The notes under the pieces were generated by a model. The model ran no database searches. It was not told the DNA's origin and saw only the letters and a program-made list of their open reading frames with translations. Positions 12,600 through 26,700 of a stretch of 64,000 nucleotides of DNA are shown here, piece by piece. The translations under genes were made by a program, and so were the position numbers. Position 1 is the first letter of the stretch; every line of letters starts with the position of its first letter. This stretch comes from Ascaris suum (taxonomy: Eukaryota > Nematoda > Chromadorea > Rhabditida > Ascarididae): the NCBI GenBank assembly GCA_013433145.1, contig JACCHR010000048.1, positions 1 to 64,000 of the forward strand, in the 5' to 3' direction.

Positions 12600-13336
12600 C
12601 GTCTTTGTAGACCGCTCATGATCATTGCTGAGCATGCTGGTCGCACGCAACGAATTGTCTCGATTGTGCTGAAGTGAACGCATCTCTCGACCTTGACGGT
12701 TGTAACTGCCAGAAGGGCTGTTTGCCACCAGCTCCGAGGTGCTCGTCATTGATTGGTTTGTCGCCGTTATCAGAACGCGAGTGTGATGGAAGTGCGTAGA
12801 TAATTGAATTATTTTTTTGTGAAAACACCACGTATAATTTTTATCAGGTATATTTCGTTGTTACTCTGAGTGTAATTATTCCTTCACATGAATAACATAT
12901 CATTAGCAAAGATGCTTCTTTGAGGAGTAACTGTGTTGCGAACAAGCGTCTAATTCGAAGTAAGTATTACATTTGTCTCTACTAAAGGGACCGGTCGATC
13001 GCAGTTTGGCTTTAATAGCACCCTTTCATGTTTGTCAGTTTCATCATATTCTCAGTTCGTTCTTGATTGTGATTGGGATTCAGCAGTTATGGTCTCATCT
13101 TCCGTTCTCTTCATATTCGACGATTCCACTAGGCTATTTACTTCATAACCAAAGTTCGTCCCACAAGAGTGATATTAATGAGGAAGAGGAGCGTTTTGTG
13201 CGTAAAAAGTGAAATTTGCGCACATCATGAGCCCAAACACGTTGGATAAGGGCGTTGTGTCGTTGGCTTGGCTCGTTGCTGACCACTGTCCATTGCTTTC
13301 TTGGCCATTCACATTGAGCATATTCGCCGCTGTCAC
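12600..13336 (-). CDS. Coding-like minus-strand patches, Ser/Asn/Arg-rich
   Basis: Three minus-strand segments have protein-like composition in otherwise AT-rich DNA. Segment 13336-13241 reads VTAANMLNVNGQESNGQWSA and continues to PLSN. Around 13135-13066 one reads MKRTEDETITAESQSQSRTN and then a stop. Segment 12777-12600 contains ELVANSPSGSYNRQGREMRS followed by LQHNRDNSLRATSMLSNDHE. Their polar, Ser/Thr/Arg-rich character is that of a cytoplasmic tail. Acceptors are weak (for example AATGAG before 13336). They could be downstream exons of the minus-strand gene proposed at 21626-31588. No function is assigned. Confidence 0.2.
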
Positions 13337-14464
13337 CTCATTTATTCACATCGAGTGATCATCTCAATCACCTTAACGTTGATATTTCTTTAAATATTTT
13401 GAGATTAGAAAAGAATATCGACCATTTGCAAAATGAAACATTATCCAGTGAATGTCGGAGAAAAAAATTGTTCATCATAGCCGAACATTTGTATGTTACA
13501 AAAGAAAAAAATTCGATGAGGTGAACATTGAGCCGCGAAAGCTGAAATCTACAGGAAATAATTCTAAAGCACTCGTAGATGATTGTTCGTCCGGAAGAAA
13601 TTTCCACAATATTGGAGTTTTTTTCTTAAAGGAAGTAACTTTCATTATATATTTGCCAATTGCTGCAATTATACGCCAGTCGTATTACTGCTACTTCCTT
13701 GTAGGTGTACAAGGAACGCATCGTCGGTTATTATTTCCATCTTGTCTGATAGGTAAAACCAATTGTTAACCTGTTCATTTTACGATTCTCCATACGTTCT
13801 ACTTTATACACACTTTGCCGTTTACCTGCGTTGAGAGAAAAAAATAACTATAAATCGTTTTTATGCATTTTTAAAAAATTTTAAATGATGGTATCGTACC
13901 TACAAATATGTATGTATCTGTCTATCAACTTATTCAATGCTTTTAATTTGGCGAACAACGAAGATAATCATCAAATATGATGGATATGATAGAGACACCA
14001 CAAGACGAATTTTCGTGTAATTTTTTAATGTTTTTCTTTACTTTTTCACTTACTCCAATGCCTCGAAATGAAAACGCATATAAAAAGTGCGTGAGCAAAA
14101 ATAGCAAGAAGGGGCAAAATGTGCATAATTCGACTTTCCCTGCTAATAGGTATTCGATAAGAGCAGTGATAATGTGAAGAATAAAATCACTCAGTAAAAG
14201 TTTGAAAGGTGGACGAAAAGGTGCGTTAACGATATCGGCAGGTAGCAGATTTTAAAATCGGGCAGCGCACCGAATTGGAAAATGCCGAACATAACATGTG
14301 TTGTAAAAATTTTTGCTTCGGCGAAATTAATGTTCACGTTATTCGCATTGATTATGGGAGAAGGGCCAATCTATGCGGAGTATCGGAAAAGCAACGCAAA
14401 ATTTTATAATAGTAAGCCATATCAAACATGTGCCTATAATATTTCAAGGATTTCAAGGATTCAA

Positions 14465-14523
14465 TGAGAAATTTGTGGATTATAATGATTTATTATTTAG
14501 AATATCTGTAGCGATAATGAATG
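14465..14523. repeat. Dispersed repeat, copy 1
   Basis: About 58 bases, from TGAGAAATTTGTGGATTATA to AGCGATAATGAATG, reappear almost unchanged at 42593-42650. The copies differ by one T in a T run and one T/C change. The element family is unknown. Confidence 0.85.
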
Positions 14524-15133
14524 GATGAATAAGAAGGCAATCTATAATTTATGGCTCTTTATTGGAAGGAATATTCTATAATTTAGTTGATGTATAGCTA
14601 ACATTTAAAATTTATAGAACCGGATATTATGTGTAGCCGATACGAATTTCTTGATACATCCGAATATTTCAAGTCAATGGAACATGATAATAACTAGGAA
14701 AAAAGCTGAAAAGATATTCCATATATTAGAAAAATAGTTGTTTTATGCATTTTAAATTATTTATGTTGTCTTTTTCTTCGATTTATTTTACTCGTTGTTT
14801 TCGTTTTGACTTTATTTTTCTTTGGTATTCTTTAAATTCTTTCTCTTATTTCACTAAATTGCTTTCATTTTTAAGAATTTATTACTTATAAATCGTTGAT
14901 TATTGAAGATAAATATTAAAATATAGCAGCATTGAATTCATATTAACTTATTGATAATATTTATTCTGCAGTATTTCAACGTTTCAACGCTAAGAGAATC
15001 TTATCAGTAGTGATAAGCGGCAAATATTCGTCTCACTTTCGACATGCAATTTTTTTTTTCGCATTATATTCTACCTTCTTAAGCAAACGCATTGAGCTTC
15101 GATATTTTATTGCTGAAATTGTCGTTCGCTTTC

Positions 15134-15195
15134 TTTGCAATAATTTATTACACTTTGCAATAATTTATTTTCTTTGCAATAATTTATTTTTAAAA
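15134..15195. repeat. Short tandem repeat, three copies
   Basis: Three near-identical units of about 20 bases share the core TTTGCAATAATTTATT, with small differences at the unit ends. Confidence 0.85.
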
Positions 15196-16889
15196 TTTAT
15201 CTCATTTTCAATTCATTTATATTTTATTATTTATTGAATGTTTTTATTGGAATTTATAAATGAATTATTATTCATTCGTGCAATATTTGAGTATCGTTTT
15301 TATTCGCTTATTGCAGTAATTTATTTCGTTCTTCTCGTAATTTTTGAGAGGAACAAAATGAAGATATCGCCAATTAAGAAGCAGCAAATGTCGTTCATTA
15401 GAATCGATCCAAAGTTCGAAGATCTTTAAAAATTGTTTAGATGTTTGAATTTTTATAACTATTGCGTGAAATTACTTATATGTTTGCTTACTTTAGTAGA
15501 CATCACTAAAAACCGTAAACTATTCAAGTCGCATTTGGATTCATTGATTTGTTAGGCTTTTTTTAAAAAAATATTTTCCATTTGGTGCTTTAATGTTTGT
15601 TTTCCTATCTGTAAGGCATTTTATTAATCTCTTTGAATGAAGTGAAAATCTCAAAATTTTTTTTCACAGTCAATTTTGGATTAACGCTTATGATGGTTAT
15701 GCATTTATAAAGTCGACATTTTTTTTGATGAGTTTCCTCCAAGATTGAATTCGAAAATTTTGCATTGAGAATGAATATACTCGGATCAGCGATTTTCTTA
15801 CTCTTCCCATTCCATTTTCTAATGTGGCTATCCTGAAACTCCCTTGAAAATATTGAATTTTCCTGGAATCGGGTGAACGAAAGAGAACATTCGTTACATT
15901 TATTAAAAAAAATAAAATCTTTGAAGAGCATAAAACCAGGTTGATATGATACGAATTTTTCGCAGATCTATTTGCTCAGCAAAAATGCTAATAAAATAAA
16001 AAGCGTATCTTTTCCTCTCGAGGTTACTGTAGTGTTAGTGCCATGGATTTATATTCGGTTGGTTGACTATGTGGATATTGAAGGATTGCTATATTAGCGC
16101 TGTTATACACGAACGGATAAACCTTGCATATCAGCAACCGCTTAGCAGTAGAATAACCAACGCTAATAAGTTTCTTTAGTGATCAGCCTAGCCAGGTGCT
16201 TTATCAGTTATTGTGACGTTTGTCTGCTTAAGTCATAAAGCGGAAGTATTGTTGGGTTCAAAGGTGCTCCTATTGTCTTATTCACAGGTGGATGGGTGGA
16301 CACACGTAGATATGCATGTACTTTAAAGTGAATCAAACATGCTCGTGCAAGAAGTGAATCAAACATGAACGATTTTTTTTAGTGGTGATGCCATTTCCTT
16401 TGAAATTGACTAAAACAATGCGCATAGGTACCCACTAATGCTCATAGTTGTTGCTATATAGGGCTAACGAATAATAAGCGAAGGAAACGTTCAAGGTGGT
16501 TTTTATTGAGAAGGAATCGCAACCTTCAATGCAACTTTCTCCAAATGAAGCCATTCTTGAGAATTCACAAAAATTTGTAAACCATTTAGTCCTCCTTTAG
16601 TGCAAGGACGATATTGAATTTGACCACATTTTTTATAGTAGCCGATGCAATTGGAATCTAATGTAACGGTCAATAAGAGTACAGTGTGTTTAATTTTTAA
16701 AATCTCGTTATAAATATGTCACTATTCGGTAAATATTGGAAAGTACTAATAACTAACTGACTAACAGCGAAGAGAACATCGTGTAACCCTTTCAACATGA
16801 AAGAATAGCGTGCAGGCTGCATTTTGCTTCATCGCTGCGGAAATTTCGAATGAAACTTCTAGTTTTTCAGTTCAGCTCATATACATGCA

Positions 16890-17105
16890 TGGGCGTATGT
16901 GCCTGCACGAGAGTTTGTGTGTATGTGTGTGTTTCTGTGCGTCTATTTGCGTGTCTGTGTGTATGTGGCTGTGTGGGACTTACGTGTGTGAATATGCATC
17001 TGTGTTTATATGTGTGTATGTATACGCGCCTATGTTCATGTTTCTGTGTATGTGCGTCTGCGTTTATATGTATGCGTATGTGCTCTAAGGTGTGTTTTGT
17101 GTTGT
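16890..17105. repeat. TG-rich alternating tract
   Basis: An imperfect tract dominated by TGTGTG, GTATGTG and GCGTATG words, low-complexity on both strands. The long Val/Cys/Tyr-rich open frames over it follow from base composition and are not treated as genes. Confidence 0.85.
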
Positions 17106-18309
17106 TGTGCTTTTTGATATAAGCATCTCAGCAATGAATTTTTTGCTTTTTTCTTTTGACGCAAGTAGTGCATTAACGGCCCATATCCGGATAATTACAT
17201 TTGACGCTTTTCATTTTTCTCTCTTTCGCTAAAATCACGCCCACGTCTTACTGTACTAAGGACTCTGGCTTATATTTACTTGTTGTGAGTATAATACTGC
17301 AACTTAAAAATAATAGATAACGGTTGTTAATTGCGAAATTTTCCTGTATAATTGCAAATTTGGAGAATCTTAGAAAGCCTTAAAGTACAACGAAAACTTA
17401 GGGAATCTAAACTTGAATCGCCATCAGGAAGAGAAAGATTTATTTGCTGAGCTTACGGACGATTCTTCGTTTAGTTTATTTTACTTTATTAATTTATCGC
17501 TTGGGAGAAATTTCTTTCGGATCTGATGAATTGGATTTGAGCCTGAGGTTTTTTTTTTTTTTTTTTTTTTTTTGCTGAACGATGAAAGAGAGAGACGAAA
17601 CTCGATTGAGAAGTCATGTGCAAATTGGATAGTTTGATGCAGCTGGTAAGATAGACATTCGCATATTTAGTGACGTTTGTTCTATCAGGATGGAGGAGGG
17701 ATGGGTGGGAATAATGAGGAGTCAGAACGTTGCGTTGATATTGCTTGCAGAGGAAATTTTTGTGGCTATGAGAGAGCTTTCCACTTTGATGAAGTCTTCT
17801 AACATTTAATGGAATTCTTCCTATTTTTTATTCGAGAATATAGTCTTTTCCTGGGCTACTCCACTCCACCTCAGCCCCCACGTTCCCTCCATCCCCCACC
17901 ATTTCTTCATTCTGATCTTAAGGCCAATGTTTTCCGTTCCTTTATGAAACGATTTTGTACATGCTGGTATACTTCAAATTTCGCATCTCCTTTAAACGTA
18001 ATAATATGTGATAACCATTTCCTCTTTTCTGTGACATTTTTTGCAAACATTTTGTGTTTTGTTTTCGTTGATTTTGTATGAAGTCTTTAAAAAATTAGTT
18101 TTTTTTTTTTTTTTAAATATTGGAAGTTACGTTTGAGTGGTCAATTTTCGCGTTACCGATATTTCTAGTTCGTCTAACATTGTCTTATTGGATTGGCTTA
18201 GTTTCAAACAAATTTCCATCTTCGTTGATTATTTACCTTTTTTTAATGCATTTTTGCAAATTTACCTTTGGAAAGCACATTACATCGCGAATATAAATGC
18301 GAATTTTGA

Positions 18310-18612
18310 TTTTCATTTGCGCGCATGTAGGTGTGAATATACGCGCGAGTGTGCATTTATATCTATGTGCATAAGTAGCATATATTTGTATATTCAAGCC
18401 TATCGGCCTATCTGTGCGTATGTGTCTACCTGTGTATGCGTATGCATGTAGATGTGCATACCGATATTTTGCTCATGTATGCGTACTTGTACGTGTGCGT
18501 GTGTATGTGTTTCTTGCTTTAACGTATGTGCATACGCGTGCGTATGTGGCGTATGTTTGTATGTTTCCTTTCACACGTGTGTGCGTGTTTGTATGAGCAT
18601 GTGCACATATAT
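18310..18612. repeat. TG/CA-rich alternating tract
   Basis: A second degenerate purine-pyrimidine alternating tract (GTGTGCGTGTTTG, ATGTGCATAC words), similar in character to that at 16.9 kb. Confidence 0.8.
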
Positions 18613-18724
18613 GCACTGATGTGTCCGATTTTCCTTTGACTGAGAAATTTGCTGCATTTAATCGATCATAGACCAAGCTATTTTGTGAAATTTCACGATC
18701 GATCTGTTAAATTCTTACGAACAT

Positions 18725-18812
18725 TAAAAAATCTTTGGGCATTTTGCAGACAGTCGGCTGTCACCATATAAAAAATCTTCGGGCATTTTGGAGACAGTCG
18801 GCTGTCATCATA
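18725..18812. repeat. Tandem duplication of a 45-bp unit with an internal hairpin
   Basis: Two units share AAAAAATCTT, GGGCATTTTG, GAGACAGTCGGCTGTCA-like sequence and CATA, with a few substitutions. Each contains GACAGTCGGCTGTC, a 5-bp stem around a TCGG loop. Confidence 0.85.
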
Positions 18813-20328
18813 CTTTGGCTCGGCTTACGAACGTTTTTTTTTTTGGATTTGTATGGACAGTCGAATCATTAAAATATTGATGCTAAACTGTGCAAATTTT
18901 AGCTTTTTTTTTTCGAAATTTGCGAAATTCATAAACATGATGAGTGGTAGTGAAAAAACCTGATGGTATTTGAGGTGTTCTATCACGCTTCTCCATTTAT
19001 TTTTCATTACTGTTCGCTTCGACTGTTATAAATCAATGGAGTGATAAAAACTGTTCGCTTCGTATTCACATCGTATACCGCTACATCAATGGAAGTGATA
19101 TTTGCAGAAAATGCGCCTACTTCCGCGTCTTATTTTTCATAATCATTTCCACACGCTGAAAAGAGAGCATTATAATCGAGTATAAAGCTTAGTTCTATTG
19201 TGCGTTGAAATTTATGATGAGTTGTTATGCGCTAATGGTCAACGACGTAGCGCCAACCCCACATCCTACTAGCATATAATTTGTCACTTGTTGTCCATCA
19301 TATTGGGTAATAAGTATGACATAGTATTTATAGCAGTTGTCACTAAGATGATTGAAAAAGTTGACTTTTGACGATTAAATTAGAATCTCAGTAATGAAAT
19401 GATGGAGAAAAGCGTTGCAAATTATCACACTTCATTAGTGGTCATCGTTCATTAACGTATTGAAATCAATTATCTTAATTCAAATTTTGTGCTTATAAAA
19501 GATTCCACATTTTTCATTTTTTTTCTCTATAAAATCATAGAAAATATTTTAGGAAAATAGATTTTCGAAATGTTATTAATAGATAGCGATTATCTATATG
19601 AATCAATTGCGAGGAATTTTTCTTATCTCTGATTCATTCTTTCATTAAAATATTTTCGCGATTTTTGATTTTATTGTCGGTAAATTATCATCGTATATCT
19701 CGCTGCAATAGTCAACACAATACAGCAAAACGAGTTTGACGATGGTTTTTTTTTTTTTGAAGAAAGAAATAGCACATTTTCAGTGAAATTTAGAGTGTAT
19801 GAACTATGACGTTTTGCAGACTTAGCGCTCTATCGAAGTTTCAATTTTTCGATACGACTAATTTTAGTACAATGATTCTTAATGCAGATTTACCTACCGA
19901 ATTGTCTCAGTGGCTATATTGAAAGAATTTGCATAAAAACATTACACCTAATCATAATAAATGGATTCTTATAGATGTTACGAATGAAACGTATAATAAA
20001 CAAATATTTTTGAGAAATTTAGTTTATAGTTGTTGTAAGTTGTAACTTCTCATGTGATTATTCTAAGCATCCATATTTATATATAAATGCAAATTTTGAT
20101 ACAATTGTAAATGAATATAAAGTTATCTTTATTAATATAATCTAAAAGTGTAGATTTAATTAGATAATTTATATCACTTCAGCGCTTTTAATTGTTTTAC
20201 CGACATATGCAAATTATCTTCGGCGAAAAAAAACAAACAATAGCACAGAATTACATTTACATATTGGATGCGATCACTTCTCAAGATATTCGTTATTATT
20301 ATTATGAACTTTTAGTTGGTTATACTGG

Positions 20329-20331
<3 letters not shown>

Positions 20332-20380
<49 letters not shown>

Positions 20381-20401
20381 GTATTGGGGGGGGGGGGGGG
20401 G
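20332..20401. repeat. (TA)n followed by a G16 tract
   Basis: TA dinucleotides with two G interruptions run directly into 16 consecutive G at 20386-20401. Confidence 0.95.
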
Positions 20402-21625
20402 CAAATGCTTAATGTGTGTTTGATTTATGAGCGTTGCGCAGAGCAGTATTAGTCGGTTAGCAGTATACGGTTGAAGAGTGCTCATTTCGTTGCGGCAGAT
20501 GACTCATCGAACGTAGTTTTTTTGCCGCCTCTATAATCAACCTATCTCTGCAAATAAAGCCAATTCAATTTTATCATTTAGAGTTCTATTTTTCATTTAT
20601 TTTTTTGTTTTAGGGTTTTATTTTCGTTTTTTTTTTGGTGGAGTAATTAAGTGTTTTTTGTAGAGTCTGAGATGTAATAGATTAGAAAAAAGTCGAATTT
20701 TTTTTTTCTGTTGCCGAAAAATATTATTTCATTACGAAAATAATCTGCGCTTGATTATATGTGGAATAAAATGGCAAAACAAAAATTTTGTTGCTTTGTA
20801 GATATATTCCTAATTTCGACAACCACACTCTATGGAATATTTTTATACAAATTTTATATATGCAAATTTTTTTTACACTGAATTTTAATTTATTTTAACT
20901 TGAAGAGTGTAATTGTGATTATGGCGATCTTTATTGTCACAATCGAGAGCAATCGATTTTCTGCATTGTATTGAGCTGGTTTTATGTTTCGAGCAATCGA
21001 GAAACTTGTTGCTGCAATGATCTCGCATGACTTCATCGTTCCTCCTACTTCCTTGCCTAAACATCTATCGCATCATCATTTGAAATTCTCTTATATGCGT
21101 TTTTTATTTTTCTCGTCTATTCTTTATTCTTTTTTTATTTATTCTATTTTATAGGTGAGATTTTATTTGCGATCACATTTATTTAATTATTATTATATTA
21201 CTCATACCTGGTTAGAGTAGAATTAATAAGGATAGAGATTAAAAAATGTTTTATGTTTATTCGAATATTTCCTTAAATATTACTTTAAGGAATGTTTCAA
21301 CTCAGTCAAAACAGTATGCGTTCTCATGCGAATAGGGAAATATATAAATGATTTGAATTTCTGCTCTAATTAAAGGATTCTGGTTTTACAATTATAAAAT
21401 TCGAACTATATAGTCATTTTGTATTGATTTATGCTTCGAAATAAGTTTTAATGAACTATACGGATGCTTCTATGTTCCCCTCTCATATTTCTAGTCTAAT
21501 GTTTAAATGTTTTCCCCTCCTCTCTTTTGGGTGGGGCATAAAGGGGAGGGGGTGAGAAGAGAGGAGAAAAGGAAGCGGAACAGAAGAACAATTAAACAAG
21601 TCCTTGAATGCAGTTAGTTACTAAC

Positions 21626-23687
21626 GCGCTGGGCGGTCGTCACATTTGAGAACATTGATATACGAATGTGACCCGAAGAGAGCGCGCGTCGACACTCCAC
21701 TAGTACTGATACTTGTTTATACCACTACCAGTACGGAGGGGGGGGGGGAAAGGATTGGTTATCTTTAATGATATTTTATAAATTTGTATGCCACGTTTAA
21801 TGTAGATTCAAGTTTGTCTATTAATCACCTACAGGAGAAGCTTTGCAAAAATAAATGGCAAAATAAAGGAAAACGAGTATTTTCGTTGCAAAGAAAATTC
21901 CTATGAGCGTGATCTGTTTGATTTAAGAAAAAAAAATCAATGAAATATTATATATATTTTATTATTTATCGGAATTGTATGAAATTATTTATTATAATAA
22001 TTGAAATTGGCAGAAATAGATTTTATTCTAGCCGTTTCCTTTCTTAATATATGCTTCTAAGCTTTATAATTTAATTTTTGATTTGTTTACAATAAATTCA
22101 ACGATACAACGCTAAATTTATTACCCTTATTTGAAAATAATATTAAGCGCAATTCAATGGGATGCAAAATATTCGTTAAAATCACTTATTTTAATCATTT
22201 ATCACCTAGGAAAAAAAACAATCAGAGCGCCACTATCATCGAATATTTTATCATATCATTCGTCAAAAGAATATAAGCTCCATTTTCTCGATTTTTGAAA
22301 TAATTTTTTTTTTCGTATTTTCATAAGCAATTTTTTAATGAAATATTAATAAAAATAATATTAAACAAATAAACGAGAGATGTTCATTTTATGTATATTT
22401 AATTAAATTTTTTTGCGAGATAACAAACGAAGAATTTAATTAAATAAGAGAGAATAATTAGAGGAACAACTTTTGGATATATTCGAGCATTGAAAAGATA
22501 TAAAAATAAAAGAAAAATTTCCAACTATCCTCGATGAAATATCAAAATTTCATCTTTAATTCTCTTCTTCTGGACAGTTAAATAAATCATTCAAATATTT
22601 GAATTTTTATTTGCAATGCACCATTTCGTAAGATTCTATTAAGTTCGTTCATTACGAGAATTTGCGAGAAATATGTTTCAAGCATTTATGATTTTGTTGC
22701 AGAAATTGCAAATATGTTTGCAATTTTTGCAATATGCAAAATGTTGCAAAAACATATGACATTTATTGAGCAGAAAATTTGCATAAATATTGCATATACA
22801 AATTACGTTAGACATTTTACGCGCAATATCGATTGCAATGTCGATTTTTGTTGAAATATAATGAATATATTTCTAGTTTGTTGTTCAAAATATTTTGCGT
22901 CTCAGTGAAATTCAGTGGGCTTTTTGCTTGCGAGTTGCTATTGTCGGTTTTTTAAAAGAGCTTCTACACTATAAGGAAAAACTCGATCTACTCTTTTTTT
23001 CAATCTAGTTGTTTTATGGATTTTTTTAGCTGGATTGATCTTTGATCGCCTTTCACGTTGCTCATTCTTAGTTAATGCAGCACATTAGACAGAGCACTTT
23101 ACATTCTCGAACGTTGCTTACTGCTTAGCAAAAATAAAAAAATGTTGTAATAGTTTAGAGTTTTCTTTGATTTTGTTCTTTAAATAATATATGAATTATA
23201 AAGCGCATATATTTCATATATTTGGTGTTAAATAAATTAATCATAAAGCGGTATTGAAATATGAATAAAGCGAATTTTTCCGCTCGAGATGACGTGAAAT
23301 TCTAAACAGTATACTGTATGCTGCTTTTCGTAACGAATTAAAACATCCATAAGCTTTTAAAAATGTGCTAAAATGATGCTTGAAGTATATTTAGAACAAC
23401 ATAGTTATTGGCATCGTTATCTATAAATGCAATGTGCAATCTAATGCACTCTAAACTAAGCTGTAAAATATTTGCCTCCGATTAATCGATTTCATTGTTC
23501 GCCGGCTGCTTTGAAAGAGCCGATATGTAAGATGTTGAAATTCACCCGTAAATGACGCAAATATCGATAAAAAACACATAAAGATGCATATTTTTCTTTG
23601 TTATATGCATCGATGATAGATTTCACAGTAGACATCTGCACTCGTTTCCGGTCGCTTTTAAAATCTCTACTACAATCAATCAATCAG

Positions 23688-23761
<74 letters not shown>

Positions 23762-26700
23762 TATAATGTGCGTTATATTCAGGAGGTTTCCTAACTTCAC
23801 GCTTAGTGATTGTCGAGTTGAAGTTGTGCAACGAAGAAGAAGGTGAAATATTTGCAAAACTAAACGATGTAAAAATTTTGAGGTAACATCAAACGGAAAC
23901 CTTTACTAGGTAGGAATTATCAAAAAATATGCCTATGTTCAATAATCGTTCAATAAGCCTGTAAGCCCAATAAGCCCAATCTTCGTTGTAATGGTGATTT
24001 CATTAAAAAAAACATCACGAGAATGAACCCCTAGAAAGATCGCATGATTAACCACTTGAGAATTGTTGAATTAGTGTCAACAATTAAACAAACAATTGAA
24101 ATAAATAGCACATATTAAGGCGTCATAAAGCATCGATACTAAAATATTTTCCTAAAAATATAACACAGGAAGTAAAATTCGACGCTCTACTCGAATTCGC
24201 TTCAGCAGAAAAAGAGCATTCTTTGATTCTGGAATTTAATTTCTTTAATTTCAGTTTGTTCTAAAAAACCATAAAATCATTGCGTGAATAAATTTCACCA
24301 CTAGCGATCAAATGGTATGATGCCTGTAGAAGTATTGATCGATTAGCGAATATGTTTCTTATGTGATCGTTCTGAAGACAAAATTTAAATTCATAAAAAA
24401 ATTCAACATTTTTTGCAACATGTTAAGTTTTATGTTCCTCACAAACGAAGAGTTTGGATAGCAATTGAGCGAATATAATTGGTCATTCAATGATTAAAAT
24501 CCAATCGATTTATTGTAGCATTATAGTAAATCATAATCGTTTTATGATGACATGTGTCCGTATCTTTTAGTATTGTTTATGATAAGCGGGAAGTATTCTT
24601 TCTTGTTTCAAGGCATCATAGGCATCACTATCTAGAGCGGGAAGCGGCGAATGTTAGTTGACCCACCACGGTACTTATCAGTCGGACTCGTTTCAATCGA
24701 CACGTAGGAATGATCGATATGGATTGATCGTTCGCTGATAATATTCTAAATGCGCTCTCATTTCACTGATTACATTCATTTGTTTAGATATACTTGCATA
24801 ACGCTCATGAATACAACGGATCTTTCAATAGAAGAAGTCTTGTCGTCTTATCGTTTGATATTTTTGCACTTAATCGACTATCGTAGAAATATTCGAAGAA
24901 ATTAGGGTGCGAATCTCTTTCCACATAATGCGTCGGATATTTTTACTTATTCGAATATTTATTTAATCTAATTCATTTAAAATTTTCAATTTTTAAATTC
25001 GATAAAGAATGCAATATTTGAAAAATATTTCGTATCCTATGAATTGATTCTTTGAGAAGATGCAAGTAAGATTTGCTTTATTGTATGCGCAGATTAGTGG
25101 AAATTTCTTAGCACATTGCAATGCAATTATAATCGTATTGCAAAGTGGTTTATAAAGTGCAACGCGATTATAATTGTAAAACATAATTGCAAAATAAAGT
25201 TGCAAATAGGTGAGCAAAAATTGATAAATTATTTTGTAAATTTGAACTTAGGTGTTCAACATTTTGCTTCTGGTATATACATACACAATGTGCGTTTTGT
25301 TTACAATTATGTAGAATATAGGGGAAATTTTCTTCGTCGATTAAAAAAAAATCAATTGGAATGTTGCCAAAAATTGATGTGTTTGTTAGCTGAAGCAATG
25401 ATCGTTCAATGAAGTGAGCCGATGAAACGTTTCTTACAATTAACACTCTAATTTTATCATTTTCACATTAAACGATATCATTAAATTTTCTTGGGGAATT
25501 TTTATTTCTATTATTAAAAAAATTCATTGCAAAAAAAAAATAAATCAATAAAATTCTTTTTTTTTTCTAAGTTCTTTTCTTCCTACCAAATTTTACTTTT
25601 ATTTTTCTAACATACTTTCTACGACTAATATTTGCGCTCTATTTGAATTTTTGCATTTTTTTTCAACGTTGGAGAAAAAAAAATTCTCCAATTTTTATGC
25701 ATATTTTCATAGAATTTTCCGCACGGCTATCTCATATTTTCATAAAATTTTCCACATCTTTATTCACATTTTTGTAAAAGAATTTTCCACTTTCTCATCT
25801 TTCTCATTTGATTGCAGCATTTAACGAAAATAACCTTCCGAAATAATCAATACAATTGAAGCATTTTTGAGATAATCGAAAAATTTCTTGAAAAATATCC
25901 ACCATTTTGATGCTTACAAATTTGTTATAGGTACAGATTAGATTGCCATACATAAAATTATCACTTATCAATTTATTTTTGCTGTTGGCAAAGCGCCAAG
26001 GAAGCTTTTTTTCTAAAATTTTTCCATACTAAATGACAAGTAAGCATAAAAATATTCACCAACAAAATAGAGAATATTATAATTTTCTAATTCATTTCAT
26101 ATGATTATCGAACTAATAATGTTGTCAACAAAAATAAATATTTCAAAAAAGATTTTTTTTCCAGTTTGAGTTTATTAAATAAGCTGCAAATTTGTGTCCT
26201 AAATTAGGTCATATATTTGAAATAAATTTGCATATATTATAGTATTGAATTTAAGCATAGCGATACTGAACTATTTCAGTTAGCACATAATTTGATGCTC
26301 TAGTATAAATAATTGCTATGACGTTTCATTATTTGAGAGTATTACGCACTTTAGTCAATAGACTCGTATCGCTCTTTCTATTTGAGAAACGTTAGCGATT
26401 TTCATTTCATCCGAAGAGTTTTACGCTTTTGAAGATGGATGAAAGGATTGAGCCGGGATTCTAGCTTCATTCCCTGTTTGGAAAACTTCCACATTAAGAT
26501 CAAACGAGCATGAATTTAATCATATTGAAATATCGATGCGATAATAATCGTGAATTTGCCTTATCAAACATCTTTCATAGCGTTTACTTTTTTTTTCTTC
26601 GACTCATTTTGCATTCATATTTTACACAATTGTCGATAATTCGAGCAAAATTACTAAAATCTAAACTCATTGGAATATGAAATATATTCCCGCAAAAAAA

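Larger units (their letters stand above)
13337..21625. other. AT-rich stretch without recognised genes
   Basis: Holds simple-sequence and repeat features listed separately: a dispersed-repeat copy (14465), short tandem repeats (15134, 18725), TG-rich tracts (16.9 and 18.3-18.6 kb) and a (TA)n/poly(G) tract (20332). A long T run lies at about 17551-17572. Open frames across it translate to Phe/Ile/Leu-rich or Val/Cys/Tyr-rich strings that simply follow base composition. Confidence 0.4.

Noticed and set aside
12444..12749. Minus-strand open frame of 101 codons as one gene
   Set aside because: The part below 12600 runs through a G-rich low-complexity run giving poly-Pro; only the upper part looks coding-like.
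16810..17122. Two overlapping Val/Cys/Tyr-rich open frames
   Set aside because: Both follow directly from the TG-rich tract and have no protein-family character.
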